Shown: positions 9,866 to 21,344, numbered from the stretch's first letter. The stretch is DNA of 64,000 nt from Ascoidea asiatica (GCA_001600695.1 BCKQ01000001.1:2136722-2200721), one strand, 5' to 3'. The notes: generated by a model not told the origin, from the letters alone. Translations and numbers: made by a program.

Positions 9866-12800
9866 TCAGATACCTAATTCTTCTTCTCCTAATAATATTT
9901 TAGAATATTGAATAATATTGTCCAATTCTTCTGTTATTTCTGTAAATGCTCTTGAAAATGCCATTCCATGAACTTCAGACCAATGAACCTCTTCATAACT
10001 GTCTTTATGATCATTAAAATTACTCTCATTTCCTTCTTCTGATTCAATTCTATCTTCAATTCCATGATTCTCATTAATTCCATTATTAGTATCATTAGTA
10101 CTATTATTATGATCTTCATTAATAGCATCAAATAATCTTTTTCTTAAACTTATTGCACTAGGTAAATAAATTGGGATTTCACTCTTACTTTTAAAACAAT
10201 TACTTACAATATAAAGTACAAAAATTACGGAAACTACCGAATCCCTTCTTATTGCCAACATTTTTTTCCAATTTTCTGATTCTCTATCAATTTTAACATG
10301 ATAAAAGATAGCTGCCATTCTAGCTTCAATAATTTTTTCTAAAATAAAATTACATGAATTAATCAATTTAATATAAATTTTAATTTCATAATTTCTACCT
10401 CTAACTCTGCTAACCCCATTTTCAAAATACATCTCATCATAGAATATCCCTGCTAAGAAATGCTTGTGTTGTAATTTACTCATTTTAATTAAATCTTTTA
10501 TCGAATAAAGTAATTGTAACATTCGAATCTCTCTAATATTAGCTAATTCAAATGTTAACTCAGTTGGATCATCAAAATAGTCTCTATAAAGATATCTATC
10601 TGTAATACTTTGATAACATTGTGAGATATAAGCCAATAATGGAGCAAATGATTTTCTTACTTCATTTCTTGCAATAAATGGCCATAATATCCAATTCATA
10701 CAAATTGCTGTGATTATACCGATAATTAAAGAAGAACCAACTATATATGTTACTTTCCAAATTCTTTTTGTTGAATTCAAATTATCATTTCCATTATTTG
10801 TATATATTTCCATAATCGTGATAGTAAATGTCAACAACCCAATTAGCCCAGATCTTGAATGATTTGAAACTAATCTTCTATAAAACATAAATATCGCAAA
10901 TACAGTACCAATTAAAACGATTATATATGGACTTTTAAAGTGTAAATAATTCGAATGAATCTCTGCTGAAATCCAGGCGAGAAAAATTCCAATGATTCCT
11001 ATTGAAACTCTTGAACAAATCTTATCTAAATTTGTAGAAATGATAGGATTAAAAAAGAGATAAACTAACATTGGACACCAAAAGCAATTATATTCTTGAT
11101 ACCAACTATTAGGGTAAATCCAAGATGGTAAACATAAAAATGTTAGAACAAATGTTAATTTAAATGCATATTTAGCATCAATACTAGCAAAATAATTAAT
11201 AATTAACCATAATTTGAATCTTAGCTTTGAACTCTTATTAGATGTCAAATGAGTATTGAAATCATTATGATCGATTGCTCTTATGCAATTTTTAAAACTT
11301 TTATCTTTCTTAGATTTATCACTATTTTCATTTTGTGGACATTTTTCCTTCATTGATAATTCAGGATGAATCAGATACTCATTAATATCAAAATCATTCA
11401 TAAAATCTTTATTGTTTTCATTTGTTTTATGTTCGGCAAATTTTGATGAATTCAAATTATAGATTCTTTCAAATGCTTCACGAACGTCAATTTTAGTTTG
11501 AAAGTAATTAAAAATAGACTCCACTCCCATATCTCTATAACATTGCTTTGATAATCTATTCATTGCTCTCTTTAATGGATAATCGATAAATAAAACTTTC
11601 CAATTAAAATTTGAGTTTATAACATTATTATCTTCAATTGCAGCTAAAACTGTAGTTGATAAAAGTAATAAAGACTTTGCGACTTGCCTTTGATATCTCA
11701 TAAAAAGAAAACTGTTAATAATTCTTGGTCCGCTTAATAAGTCTTTACAAAAATAATTTGTTTTTGTGAAAGCTCTATATGAATGGTCTAACTTTGCAAT
11801 TTTTTTTTTAAGATGATTTTGAATTCTTTTTAAAACTTCAACTAATTCTTTATTCGAAAAATCTTTTTGCAAATATTTATTTTTTTCAATATCTAAATTA
11901 AAAGTATCTACTAGCGTTTTTTTATCAAATTTTAACTTGCAAAGCTTAATTATTAGAATTTGAAAGAATTCAGTTAATTTAACCATATCAATTAATAAAG
12001 AAAATGCTGGCTTCTTGAAATAATTTTGAATAACAGTAATATAAAATAATTCTGGATCTAAAATATTAAAGGAATTTGGAAGGATTGCAGGAAAGCTTGA
12101 AGGTTTGGGAGTCGAATTACCTGAAAATATTGGAGAATCAAAATTTGAATTTGAGTTAGATGTCATATTATTTGAATTAAAATCAAATTCCTTATTTAAA
12201 AATTGACTATAAGGAAATTGAGAGTTATTATTACCTTGAAATAGAATATTATCGAAGGGAATAGCTCTTAATGGAGTTATAATATAATTTATACAATTTC
12301 TAATTGAAATTAGTGAAGTTTGATCAAACAAAGAAATTTTTATTAATTCATTTGAAAATTCTCGGAAATGTTCAGATAATTGAACAATTGACCAATTTAA
12401 TTTATCGATAATTATTGTTATTTGATCAGAATTTTGATTAGAACTTGTTTTTAAATTTCTTAAATTTTTCAAATTATTAAAATCATTATAATTATCAAAG
12501 TTATCAAATTGATTCAAATGAAAGAAAGAAACATTATTATTTAAAGGTTGATTATAATGACAATTACCAACTTGTTGGATACCATCTACTGATAAAGATT
12601 GATAAGTATTATCAATTGAATAAATCAAAACATCTTTAATTGTTTGCAAAGTTAATAAAATTGAAGTAAACAAAGTTGAATGAGATAAATTTGGGTAAAT
12701 TAAAACTGAGGTTAATAAAGATAATAGAAGACCAAAAATGTATGGAACTAAAAAATTAAAAAAAATTATCTTATAGTTATCAAACTTATAATTAAAAATA

Positions 12801-13783
12801 TTTTTACTAAGTGAATAAATTAAGGCTAAACCGCAAGATAATGAAAAATAATGAATTCTAATAAACTTTGATCTTAAAAAAGATAGAAAGAAAATCGAAA
12901 CAAATAAGACTAAGAATAAAATCGCACCAGAATAATTTTTAACAGGATTTGAAATTGTTGAAATAAAAATGGCAAATGCAGAAATTGAAATACCAATTGT
13001 TGAACCGATTGAAGACATGAAAGTTAATTCTAACTGAGTTCCAACAGAATGAAAAGGGTGATGAATAATTATTGCAATTGGCAATAAAGATCTTTGATCT
13101 CCTAACCAATCACCAGAAGGATGAATTAAACATATAACTAGAGATATGAAATAAGGTAAAATCACTTTAATCAAAGGTATAAAATTTAAGTTAAGTAAAA
13201 TTAAAATTGAACTGAAATAATTTTTCCAATAGGTTTTGTAGTAGCTATAACTATAATTTTTATTACTTTTTTCAACATTTGTTTGGTTTATAGGCTGCTC
13301 AGTTGATTGATCAATTGAAAGATCAATATTGGATGAATTTTTAATTTCATTTATAGTTTGAATTAAATTATGATCATTTTTATTTTTATTTGTAAAAACT
13401 GGATCAAAGAAATTATTTCTTAATTCTTGAATGTCAAAGCTTTTTAATGGTTTATAAACTTTAGCAGTTAATTGATTTAACTTAAATTGAGATAGAGAGA
13501 GTCTTGACAAAGAAGGGTTATTATTTGAGTTACCATTCAAATTACCATTCAAATTACCATTCAAATTACTATTTGAATTACTATTTGAATTATTATTTGA
13601 ATTACTATTTGAGTTGGTATATGAATTGAATTGAGAAGGTGAAAAGGCAGGTTGATTATTTAAAAGATTATTTTTCAATAAATCAGTAAAATTTTGATAC
13701 AGATTTGGATTCGGAGATGGAATCTGATTTTTTAGAGCCAAAGAAGATAGATGAGATTGAGAACCAATATCATATGAGGTCAT
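9866..13783 (-). CDS. Large ArAE/FUSC-like multispan membrane protein (S. cerevisiae YGL140C-type family)
   Basis: 1305 residues. A low-complexity Asn/Ser N terminus (to about 110) precedes a first membrane block (about 190-370) with SGDWLGDQRSLLPIA and a conserved PFHSVGTQLE stretch. A long polar/helical middle follows, then a second membrane block (about 870-1060, with SWIYPNSWYQEYNCFWCPM) and a cytosolic C-terminal part rich in basic and acidic residues. Two half-sets of helices separated by soluble domains are typical of the fungal putative ER transporter 6TM/DUF2421 family, related to bacterial fusaric/aromatic acid exporters and plant ALMT channels. The substrate is unknown. It resembles uncharacterised yeast proteins such as YGL140C, recalled from memory. 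The gene is convergent with OST4 and divergent from CCC1. A 12-bp palindrome containing TACCGGTA lies about 160 bp upstream. Confidence 0.8.
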   Translation of the reverse strand: MTSYDIGSQSHLSSLALKNQIPSPNPNLYQNFTDLLKNNLLNNQPAFSPSQFNSYTNSNSNSNNNSNSNSNSNLNGNLNGNLNGNSNNNPSLSRLSLSQFKLNQLTAKVYKPLKSFDIQELRNNFFDPVFTNKNKNDHNLIQTINEIKNSSNIDLSIDQSTEQPINQTNVEKSNKNYSYSYYKTYWKNYFSSILILLNLNFIPLIKVILPYFISLVICLIHPSGDWLGDQRSLLPIAIIIHHPFHSVGTQLELTFMSSIGSTIGISISAFAIFISTISNPVKNYSGAILFLVLFVSIFFLSFLRSKFIRIHYFSLSCGLALIYSLSKNIFNYKFDNYKIIFFNFLVPYIFGLLLSLLTSVLIYPNLSHSTLFTSILLTLQTIKDVLIYSIDNTYQSLSVDGIQQVGNCHYNQPLNNNVSFFHLNQFDNFDNYNDFNNLKNLRNLKTSSNQNSDQITIIIDKLNWSIVQLSEHFREFSNELIKISLFDQTSLISIRNCINYIITPLRAIPFDNILFQGNNNSQFPYSQFLNKEFDFNSNNMTSNSNSNFDSPIFSGNSTPKPSSFPAILPNSFNILDPELFYITVIQNYFKKPAFSLLIDMVKLTEFFQILIIKLCKLKFDKKTLVDTFNLDIEKNKYLQKDFSNKELVEVLKRIQNHLKKKIAKLDHSYRAFTKTNYFCKDLLSGPRIINSFLFMRYQRQVAKSLLLLSTTVLAAIEDNNVINSNFNWKVLFIDYPLKRAMNRLSKQCYRDMGVESIFNYFQTKIDVREAFERIYNLNSSKFAEHKTNENNKDFMNDFDINEYLIHPELSMKEKCPQNENSDKSKKDKSFKNCIRAIDHNDFNTHLTSNKSSKLRFKLWLIINYFASIDAKYAFKLTFVLTFLCLPSWIYPNSWYQEYNCFWCPMLVYLFFNPIISTNLDKICSRVSIGIIGIFLAWISAEIHSNYLHFKSPYIIVLIGTVFAIFMFYRRLVSNHSRSGLIGLLTFTITIMEIYTNNGNDNLNSTKRIWKVTYIVGSSLIIGIITAICMNWILWPFIARNEVRKSFAPLLAYISQCYQSITDRYLYRDYFDDPTELTFELANIREIRMLQLLYSIKDLIKMSKLQHKHFLAGIFYDEMYFENGVSRVRGRNYEIKIYIKLINSCNFILEKIIEARMAAIFYHVKIDRESENWKKMLAIRRDSVVSVIFVLYIVSNCFKSKSEIPIYLPSAISLRKRLFDAINEDHNNSTNDTNNGINENHGIEDRIESEEGNESNFNDHKDSYEEVHWSEVHGMAFSRAFTEITEELDNIIQYSKILLGEEELGI
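13529..13612. repeat. 12-bp tandem repeat inside the ArAE-type gene
   Basis: Seven tandem 12-bp units (ATTACCATTCAA grading into ATTACTATTTGA) encode Asn-Leu-Asn-Gly and then Asn-Ser-Asn repeats near the N terminus of the minus-strand protein. The period is a multiple of three, so unit gain or loss keeps the frame. Confidence 0.9.
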
Positions 13784-15108
13784 TTTAAGTTAATATCATT
13801 TATTGATACAGTTTATACTGATATTAAATAAGTTTTTGAGAATAAAAGAGGATATTAAAATGCTTAATTTATATTTGAATTTGATAAATAAAATTAAAAA
13901 ACAAGTAAGTCTATTGTAAAATAAATTTTCTCGTTAAAGCATACCGGTATGGCTAAACTTCAAAAATAAATTTTAAGTAAATAATCAATTTAGATCTAGT
14001 TTTTTTGGTGGATAGGAACACATTGAATTAAAAAAACAAATAATTTAAATATAATGTGAATAATTTTAAAAAAACCAAATAAAATCTTATTGCTACATAG
14101 TAAAAAAAAAGATGAATCATTGTTAAAGAAGATTGATTTGGGGAGTAATTTACGTCTCATGAGTAGTGTTTTAAAAGTTATGTAAGAACCCAGCCTAACT
14201 ACCTGACTTTAAAGCCACGTGATCATATTTATAATTGATTCTAAAGCTCAGTTTCAATGATATTACACCGGAAGCTCCCTCAGTAACCGTCGAGGGACCG
14301 TCGGTTTTAGGGCGCTCTATCTCTAAATCCGAACTTGTGACTGCTGTTGTGATTTCTTATTAGGGCAAGGTCGATTTGTTAAGTCCGCCTGCTCTTCTTC
14401 TGTCATATTTAGTGTCAAAAGAGTTCAGCCAATGAGCTGCTTGGAAATTGTGCTTACTCATTGTCACTTGGAATCCGTCTTCCAGATTACGCAAAAAGAC
14501 TTTTTGCTCTCCAATGCGGCTGTTTGTCTAGGGATTCTGCGCGCGTTTCTATGAGATTCTGTGCTATTCTACGCAACGAAGTAATAAACAAACAAATAAA
14601 TCTGTTAGTGTTGACCCAATTTAATTGCAAAACAGTGCCAGAACAAGCGAAATATTCGAAACAAATTAAAATTCATCAAGTGCTGGTTATTAACTACTGC
14701 TACTAAGCACACTTATATTATTAATATACTTCATTTTTAGCGTGTTCTAGCTGTAATTTTATCATTAAATCTATCTATCAATCCAGTAATACATAAATAT
14801 TTTCTATAAATTTATTTGTAATTATTGATGCTGCATTTTTGTTTTGTTTTAAATATTATTTTGTAATTAAATTTATCTATTTATATTCACCCAGATTCTC
14901 ATAAATTGTTTTCAATCCAAATTACTTCGATACTTTTAATTGTTTAAATATTATTATTACATTTTATCCTTAAATTATTCTTTACCAAATATTATAAATT
15001 TATAAATTTATAAAGTCATAAAGTATAATTAACTATCATACTATAAAATACTATAAACTACCATAAAATATATTCTAGCATATAAAAAAATATTATTACA
15101 CTTATATT
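13784..15108. promoter_or_regulatory. Divergent promoter between the ArAE-type gene and CCC1
   Basis: No convincing gene; the longest open frame (14461-14706) starts at TTG and resembles nothing. A perfect CATACCGGTATG palindrome is at 13940-13951. CACGTG is at 14216-14221. A compact element at 14276-14303 has TCCCTC/GAGGGA arms and two ACCGTCG copies 11 bp apart (14286 and 14297). The block from about 14200 to 14590 is clearly richer in GC than the flanking genes. The last 350 bp before CCC1 are almost pure A/T and include short repeats of ATAAATTTATAA type. Confidence 0.5.
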
Positions 15109-16239
15109 ATGTCTCTTGTTGGTATAAAAAATTTAATTGGTAATTACTGGGCTTCTCAAAATAATTCAAAAAATACTTCAACTGATAATAAAAATTCTTC
15201 TAATGTTGATAAAAATAAATTAAAAGAGAATTCTTCTTTATATAATACTTGGGATTCTTCGAATTATGGTTCAACCTCTTCTTCTGATGATTATAATTAT
15301 CCTCCTACTTATCCTCAAAATTTAAATTCAAATTTGATCAACATAAATAACAGTCAAGAAGAAGGTAGACCACTTCTAGATGAAGAAAACAATATTGAGA
15401 ATAATCTTGGAAATACTGGAAATATTGAAAATAATATCGAAAGTATCATAAAAAGTAATAGCAACTCAATATTTTCTATAAGTGATGATATCTTTGATAA
15501 TTCTTCAATATCATCCTCAACCTCAAACTCTAATTCAAATTCAAATACTTCATCTTTTGATCCAAGAGTAATGAGTGATATGATTATTGGCTTATCTGAT
15601 GGTTTAACTGTGCCTTTTGCTTTAACTGCAGGTTTATCTTCTTTAGGTGATGCTCATTTAGTTATAACTGGAGGTTTAGCTGAATTAATATCTGGGGCAA
15701 TTTCAATGGGTCTTGGTGGTTATTTAGCAGCAAAATCTGAATCTCAATATTATAATAATGAAGTTTCAAAAGAAAAATTAATATTTTTAAAAAATCCACA
15801 AAACATTGAATCGAATATTATTGAAATTTTAACTGATATTGGTATTACAAATCAATCAATTCAATTAGCTTTTATTCATGATTTAAAACAAAAACCAAAA
15901 AAATTAATAAATTTTATTATACGTTATGGTAAAGATTTAGAAAAACCAGCAGAAAATAGACAATTTACTTCTGCAATTACAATTGGTTTAAGTTATTTTA
16001 TTGGTGGCTTTATACCTTTAATTCCATATTTTTTTATCTCAACTGTTAATATTGGTTTAATTATAAGTTGTATAATAATGTTAATTACATTATTTGCTTT
16101 TGGTTATATCAAAACAACTTTATCTTTAGGTAATGATATAAGTTATGCTTATAAATCTTATGAAGGTTTACAAATGGTTCTTGTTGGAGGTTTTGCTGCT
16201 GGTTCAGCATGGGGTCTTGTTAGATTCATAGGTAGTTGA
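15109..16239 (+). CDS. CCC1: Vacuolar iron/manganese transporter Ccc1
   Basis: 376 residues. The N-terminal ~150 residues are a low-complexity Asn/Ser/acidic cytosolic extension. The conserved core then begins at DPRVMSDMIIGLSDGLTVPF and runs through ALTAGLSSLGDAHLV and ELISGAISMGLGGYLAAKSE. This matches S. cerevisiae Ccc1 (322 residues) almost position by position in the first helices. The membrane helices, the hydrophilic metal-binding loop after helix 2 (EKLIFLKN... DLKQKPKKLINFIIRYG), PAENRQFTSAITIG and the final glycine-rich helix ending at WGLVRFIGS are all there. The protein exchanges protons for Fe2+/Mn2+ at the vacuole membrane, storing excess iron. In S. cerevisiae transcription is iron-induced through Yap5; here I only see a CACGTG and an ACCGTCG direct repeat upstream. 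Confidence 0.95.
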   Translation: MSLVGIKNLIGNYWASQNNSKNTSTDNKNSSNVDKNKLKENSSLYNTWDSSNYGSTSSSDDYNYPPTYPQNLNSNLININNSQEEGRPLLDEENNIENNLGNTGNIENNIESIIKSNSNSIFSISDDIFDNSSISSSTSNSNSNSNTSSFDPRVMSDMIIGLSDGLTVPFALTAGLSSLGDAHLVITGGLAELISGAISMGLGGYLAAKSESQYYNNEVSKEKLIFLKNPQNIESNIIEILTDIGITNQSIQLAFIHDLKQKPKKLINFIIRYGKDLEKPAENRQFTSAITIGLSYFIGGFIPLIPYFFISTVNIGLIISCIIMLITLFAFGYIKTTLSLGNDISYAYKSYEGLQMVLVGGFAAGSAWGLVRFIGS

Positions 16240-16990
16240 GAAAAGTTTAAAATAAGATCAAAAACTTTTGAAATGAAAAAATTGAAAAAATTGAAAAAAA
16301 TTTGGCTTTTCTTTTTATCATTTTTTGTTTTCTTTATATTTCATCAATTTGTATTATACAACCTATATTCAGTTCCCTTCAATCAATCAATTAAATACTC
16401 TTAGAAAATGATTAAATCAGTTATTCAAATAATCATCTAGACTTATATACAACTGGACAACTGTATATTACTCTTGAATTTACTCAATTATTTTGGTTTG
16501 TTTTTAGTCTTTTATTTTATGTCTGAAAAATGATTTCATTTATTTCTTAATTAAATTCTATCTTCCTTTATTTTTCTTTTTTCTTCATCTTTATGCTTTT
16601 CTTTCCCTTTGCCATATGGAATTCCATCCTATCTCTGTCTTCATATTATCAACTACGTCTCTTAATTTTTATATTTTTTTATACATCTATACACTATATA
16701 ATACTTCTTTACTTGTCAAATTAATAATTGAATAGTTTTTTTCCATTAGTTCAATCTGCGCGTTCTTTGTTATATTTTAGTTCAACCTACTTTTCTGTAA
16801 TAAATAAAAAGCAAATAAAATATTTATAAAAAAAATATATATACATTAATAAAATTTAAATTATAATATAGGTTCACGATTCAAAGCAAAACAATTTAAA
16901 TATATAAAAAATAAAAAATAGAATACTGAGATATAACATATACTGCACAATTTAGGAGAGATATATTACCAAAAAAATATTCGAAATTGT
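16240..16990. other. Convergent 3' spacer between CCC1 and the AXL1-like gene
   Basis: AT-rich 3' flanking sequence with T-rich and A-rich tracts. Nothing resembling a gene was found on either strand. Confidence 0.6.
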
Positions 16991-19900
16991 TCATAGCTTA
17001 GATTCAAAGTAAGAATCATCATCATTATTATCATTAGAATTTTCAGACATTTTTAAAATATTAGTTGGGGTTGGAACTTTGGTCATTGAAAATTCTCCAA
17101 ATGATTCAATTTTATCAATAACTTCTTTACAGTTAATTAAATCTAGTTTATTTAAATTTTGTTCATTAAATTCATTCTTTTTTCTTAAAATATTCTCATT
17201 AGTCGAGTTCAAATAAACTATTAACTTCGATGAAGTTTCATCATTGTAGAAAAATTCTTCAAAAAATTTAACTAAATCTTGTTTTTTGATTTCTTCAAGG
17301 ATTTTTAAATTATCTTGAATCCAATTGAAGTTATAAAAATTTTTGAAAATTGGAGTGAAATATGCAAGATATTCACTTCTTTGATTTTTAAAGTTTAATA
17401 ATTCTTTCATATTAGCTTTCAATGAATTGATTTTTCCATTAAATTTTTCATCCGATAAATTCTTAATTAATTCATAAACAGATGTTTTTAGAAAATGAGT
17501 GATTCTTGTTTCAACGTATTCTAAAGGTTTATCTGATTGAATAATAAACTTATAGCCAACAAAATTGGAAGAGTGAAACTTAGAAGAAAAAATTAAATAG
17601 CATAATTGTTCTTTTGTTCTTAATTGATCAAATGCTAGATCTTTTGTTAATTCACTAAACAAATCTAATAACACTAGATTTTTTTTTGTATTATTCATAT
17701 TGTTTAGCATTTCAACTTCATCACCAATTTGTACAATATATTCAATACATGAATTGACATTTGATCTATCTAATAGATTTGAAGTGAATCTATAATTTGA
17801 ACCTTTATCTAACAAATAATTTTTAGGATATAATAATTCCTTAGGTGTGAAAGTTTTAAATTTCAAATTTGAGAGAAAATCATTGGAAATAATTTGTTCA
17901 AATTTCATACAATCACTAAAACTAAAATTTCCTATCAATAAAACTTCCAAACTTAACTCTTTAAAGATATTTTCAGCAAAGGCTTTGAAATTTTTGAAAG
18001 AAATTAAATGTGGTGTTTCTAAAACACTTAATCTTTCTTTATAAGTCCAATCGTTAAGATTTATTAGATTAGAAGAAATTTCACCAATTTGCAAATAAGG
18101 AGATGAGAATTGGAAGTTATTAAATTCTCGTAAAATTTCATCTTTGATAGAATCGAATTTTTTAGAATGGAAAATAAAATCATCATCGATAAGATTTAGC
18201 ATATTTTTGAAGAATAATGACAATAAAATATCAAATTTATCATTGAATCCATTAATTTGTAACAATAACCCATTTTTAACTACAGAGAGGTCAACAGCGA
18301 TCTGTGTTGATTGAGCAAAGAAAGAAATATCATTAATCTTCAAGTTAATAAATTTCTCATAAATTAAACCAAAAATGTAATTAATAGGGGAGTTGTTTAT
18401 TCTAGGATTCTTGAAGTTAATTGAAACATAACCTTTTGGTTGATTGAAAAAGTTATTATTTTTAAACCAAATTTTCAATAATTTCGAATTTTTATACAAA
18501 ATTGGATAATTACAAGATTTAGATTTATTTAAAGAGGATTTCATCGAAAAATTTTCTGGTAAAAAAGGGTTATCGTTTGGTAAGATAAAGATTTCTTTAT
18601 CTGAATTATTTCCGGGGACTATTGGATTTTTCAAACAGTTTAATAAACTATCATCGATTTTTGAAATTGAAAAAGAAGTACTATAATAACTCTCTTTTAA
18701 ATTTAACTCTTTTTCATCAAAATCATTTGACGATAAAATTATAATTAAATTTTGAGAAACTAGATATTCATTTAAAATTAATTTAAATTCATCATAGTTG
18801 AGTTCTTGATTATGAATATCATAAAAATAATATAATAGATTTTTAAAATTATCATCATTATTATAATTAATGAAATGAAGTAAGTTTGAAAGTTTTGAAA
18901 CAGTTTGATTATTATTTGATAAATTATCCTTAAAATTAAATTGTAAAGAATTTAATTTTTTGAAATTAATATTAAAAAATTGAGTCAATTGGGAGTAAGT
19001 TAATTTTTTCAAAAAATCTAAATAGTTAAAGATTATAGTTAAAATTAAGTTTAAGTTTGAATTTAAATTTTCAAAGGAGTTTGTAGTTAATTTAATATTT
19101 AAAACTAAATTGTTATTTGAAATCAAATCATAAGTAATATTTAAAAAGTTTATTAAATTTAAATTAAATTTCAAATAATAGTATAAAGAACCATTTAGTT
19201 TATTATTCAAAATATATTTAATTAAATTGATTGTATTAAATTTTAGAAAATTATTCAAATTTATTGGAATAAAAAATTTCAAAATAATTGAATGAATTTT
19301 CAAAATTGATTTAATTTTGATAATTTTATTAAAATTTGAATTAAGATTATCTTTTATTGAAATACTATTTTGATAAAAAGGATTAACTTGAAATTTATTT
19401 AAACTTTTATTTTCAAAGTTATTTAGTAAATTTTTTGAGATTTTCAAAGTTAAATCATTATTTGAAGTTATATTGTTTTCATTGATATTATTATTTGTTA
19501 AGATTGTTAAATTAATTAAATTTGAGGATAAATATGATTGAATAAAAGTTTTAAGATTATAAATTAAGTTATCAATTGATAAATTTTCATTTAATAGAGT
19601 TGATAAATTACCAGTTGTGAATTTATGATAAGGATGAATTGGACTTGATAAATGTTTAAATAATTGATGAATTTTCCAATTATTATTTGATAAATTTTTA
19701 TTAAATTCATTATTAATTACAATCAATTCACTTTTTATAATATCTTCAATATCAACTTGATTAAATAGATCATCTAAATTAAATGAATTTATAAAAATAT
19801 TTAAAATTTTTAATAATTTTTTTTCATAATCACAATTTTGATTATTTGAATTACAATTAAAATTTAAATAAAAATTTATATTACTATTAGTTGTGAAAGC

Positions 19901-20419
19901 ATTTAAATCATCTAAATTACAATCTGAAGATAAAGAAATTTTTTTGTTGATATTTAAAGTAATTAAATGCTCAAATAAATGAGCTAAACCATTTATATTA
20001 TTTGGATCATTATATGAACCAATATTTAAATCTAAAGAGATTGAAGTATTTGAAGAACTTGAATCTAAAATTGAATTATCTTGAATTAATAAAACTTTTA
20101 GATCATTTTTTAGATTAATTAATCTATATTGACGATTATGATTCAAAGGTTTTTTTAAATTTAATTGAATTTCTTGATAATACAAATTATCATTTTCATT
20201 TTCAATATCATTCATAATTTTTATTTTGTATTGATCTTCAGTATTTGAATCAGATTCTTGAATTCTATCGATTATATCCACAGGTTTGATATCATCTGAG
20301 TGTTCATTTAATAATTGGTTATCAGAATATGAAAATTGAGATTGATTTCTAGTTTCATTCTCAAATTGAGATTGTGATTGAGATTGAGATTGAGATTGAT
20401 TAACAGAACTTATTGTCAT
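16991..20419 (-). CDS. AXL1: M16-family (insulin-degrading-enzyme type) metalloprotease, AXL1-like
   Basis: 1142 residues. The inverted zinc motif HxxEH is present as GLAHLFEHL (His147, Glu150, His151). The third ligand region at 230-240 (SELIVINNEFNKN, Glu238 matching the IDE glutamate) is followed by the IDE-like IHPYHKFTTGN. In the C-terminal half the substrate-domain signature DQLRTKEQLCYLIFSSK is preserved. Overall similarity to the very conserved Ste23 type is weak, and the central part is Asn/Leu/Lys-rich, which suits the fast-evolving Axl1 branch (S. cerevisiae Axl1 is about 1200 residues; Ste23 about 1030). Axl1 performs the N-terminal processing of a-factor pheromone and, independently of proteolysis, marks axial bud sites. 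All zinc ligands are intact, so it is probably an active protease. A divergent Ste23 orthologue is the main alternative. It is divergently transcribed from MMM1. Confidence 0.75.
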   Translation of the reverse strand: MTISSVNQSQSQSQSQSQFENETRNQSQFSYSDNQLLNEHSDDIKPVDIIDRIQESDSNTEDQYKIKIMNDIENENDNLYYQEIQLNLKKPLNHNRQYRLINLKNDLKVLLIQDNSILDSSSSNTSISLDLNIGSYNDPNNINGLAHLFEHLITLNINKKISLSSDCNLDDLNAFTTNSNINFYLNFNCNSNNQNCDYEKKLLKILNIFINSFNLDDLFNQVDIEDIIKSELIVINNEFNKNLSNNNWKIHQLFKHLSSPIHPYHKFTTGNLSTLLNENLSIDNLIYNLKTFIQSYLSSNLINLTILTNNNINENNITSNNDLTLKISKNLLNNFENKSLNKFQVNPFYQNSISIKDNLNSNFNKIIKIKSILKIHSIILKFFIPINLNNFLKFNTINLIKYILNNKLNGSLYYYLKFNLNLINFLNITYDLISNNNLVLNIKLTTNSFENLNSNLNLILTIIFNYLDFLKKLTYSQLTQFFNINFKKLNSLQFNFKDNLSNNNQTVSKLSNLLHFINYNNDDNFKNLLYYFYDIHNQELNYDEFKLILNEYLVSQNLIIILSSNDFDEKELNLKESYYSTSFSISKIDDSLLNCLKNPIVPGNNSDKEIFILPNDNPFLPENFSMKSSLNKSKSCNYPILYKNSKLLKIWFKNNNFFNQPKGYVSINFKNPRINNSPINYIFGLIYEKFINLKINDISFFAQSTQIAVDLSVVKNGLLLQINGFNDKFDILLSLFFKNMLNLIDDDFIFHSKKFDSIKDEILREFNNFQFSSPYLQIGEISSNLINLNDWTYKERLSVLETPHLISFKNFKAFAENIFKELSLEVLLIGNFSFSDCMKFEQIISNDFLSNLKFKTFTPKELLYPKNYLLDKGSNYRFTSNLLDRSNVNSCIEYIVQIGDEVEMLNNMNNTKKNLVLLDLFSELTKDLAFDQLRTKEQLCYLIFSSKFHSSNFVGYKFIIQSDKPLEYVETRITHFLKTSVYELIKNLSDEKFNGKINSLKANMKELLNFKNQRSEYLAYFTPIFKNFYNFNWIQDNLKILEEIKKQDLVKFFEEFFYNDETSSKLIVYLNSTNENILRKKNEFNEQNLNKLDLINCKEVIDKIESFGEFSMTKVPTPTNILKMSENSNDNNDDDSYFESKL

Positions 20420-21344
20420 TTCAATTGAGGATAAATAATGGTTATGCTTTATGCTATTACTATTTTTATTGTAATTATGAATAGACCATTAGATGAATGA
20501 ATTTAAAAATGAATCTGAACAATTGACGATTTTGAAATTGATATTTATATTGGAAATAAATTGATTAAATTAGTGAATGGAATTAAAAGATTGAATTACT
20601 TATTTTCGAACATCCAATTGACAAATAAGCTGATATTGAAATTCAAATTGAAAAACAACGATAAGAAAATGAGTGTTCTTTTCTTCTGAAAGAGTTTGTT
20701 TAATAGTTTCTGAACACTATTTCTATCTTTTTGTTTTGTGATATCGAATGGTTTTAGGGAATATGAAATCTGAAATCTGAAATATCTAAGACAATCAACA
20801 ATCAACAATCAATTAATCGCCAGCTCCAGCATTACTCCAGAATTACTCATTTTAAGTTACTTACTTGTTCAATCGCATCCATAAACGGGGTGCGTTTAAT
20901 GGACAGCTATAGACGTGGCGCAGCTTCTTTATTGGGTAATACGGTCGGAAATAAATTTACCGGTAGTAAATGTTATTTCATGCCTCTAGCGGTTACAGCG
21001 TGTCGCTAAAAGCAACCATGATTTTTGTGCGCTTTTCTACATTAGCTCCAGGTTTTTGGTAAATCCAAAACTGTGGATATAAAAATTCAAAAAAAGGAAT
21101 TCCCCAAATCTGGCGATAGTTGAAATTGAATGTTGGATGCTGACGATGTTCAATTTTGTTCTGGTTTTATGTTTAACTCAAAATAAAGGTTATTTCTTGA
21201 TTTGGACGACGAACTCAAATCTCTGCATATTCCCAATGAAATATTAATAATTAAAGTAAAGAGGATAAGTTCTAACTGATCAGAACGAAAAAGAAGTTGA
21301 AAAATAATAAAAAGAGAATAACCAAAGAACATCCAAGAAACGTT
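20420..21344. promoter_or_regulatory. Divergent promoter between the AXL1-like gene and MMM1
   Basis: No gene supported. The block from about 20820 to 21120 is GC-richer than its surroundings and contains GTGGCGC at 20915-20921 and the palindrome TACCGGTA at 20958-20965, both shared with other promoters of this window. Confidence 0.5.

Noticed and set aside
14461-14706. 81-codon frame in the CCC1 upstream region
   Set aside because: Starts at TTG; no recognisable motif. The GC-rich block is better explained as regulatory DNA.
21297-21344. Upstream extension of MMM1
   Set aside because: It would start at TTG; the ATG at 21345 gives the normal Mmm1 N terminus.
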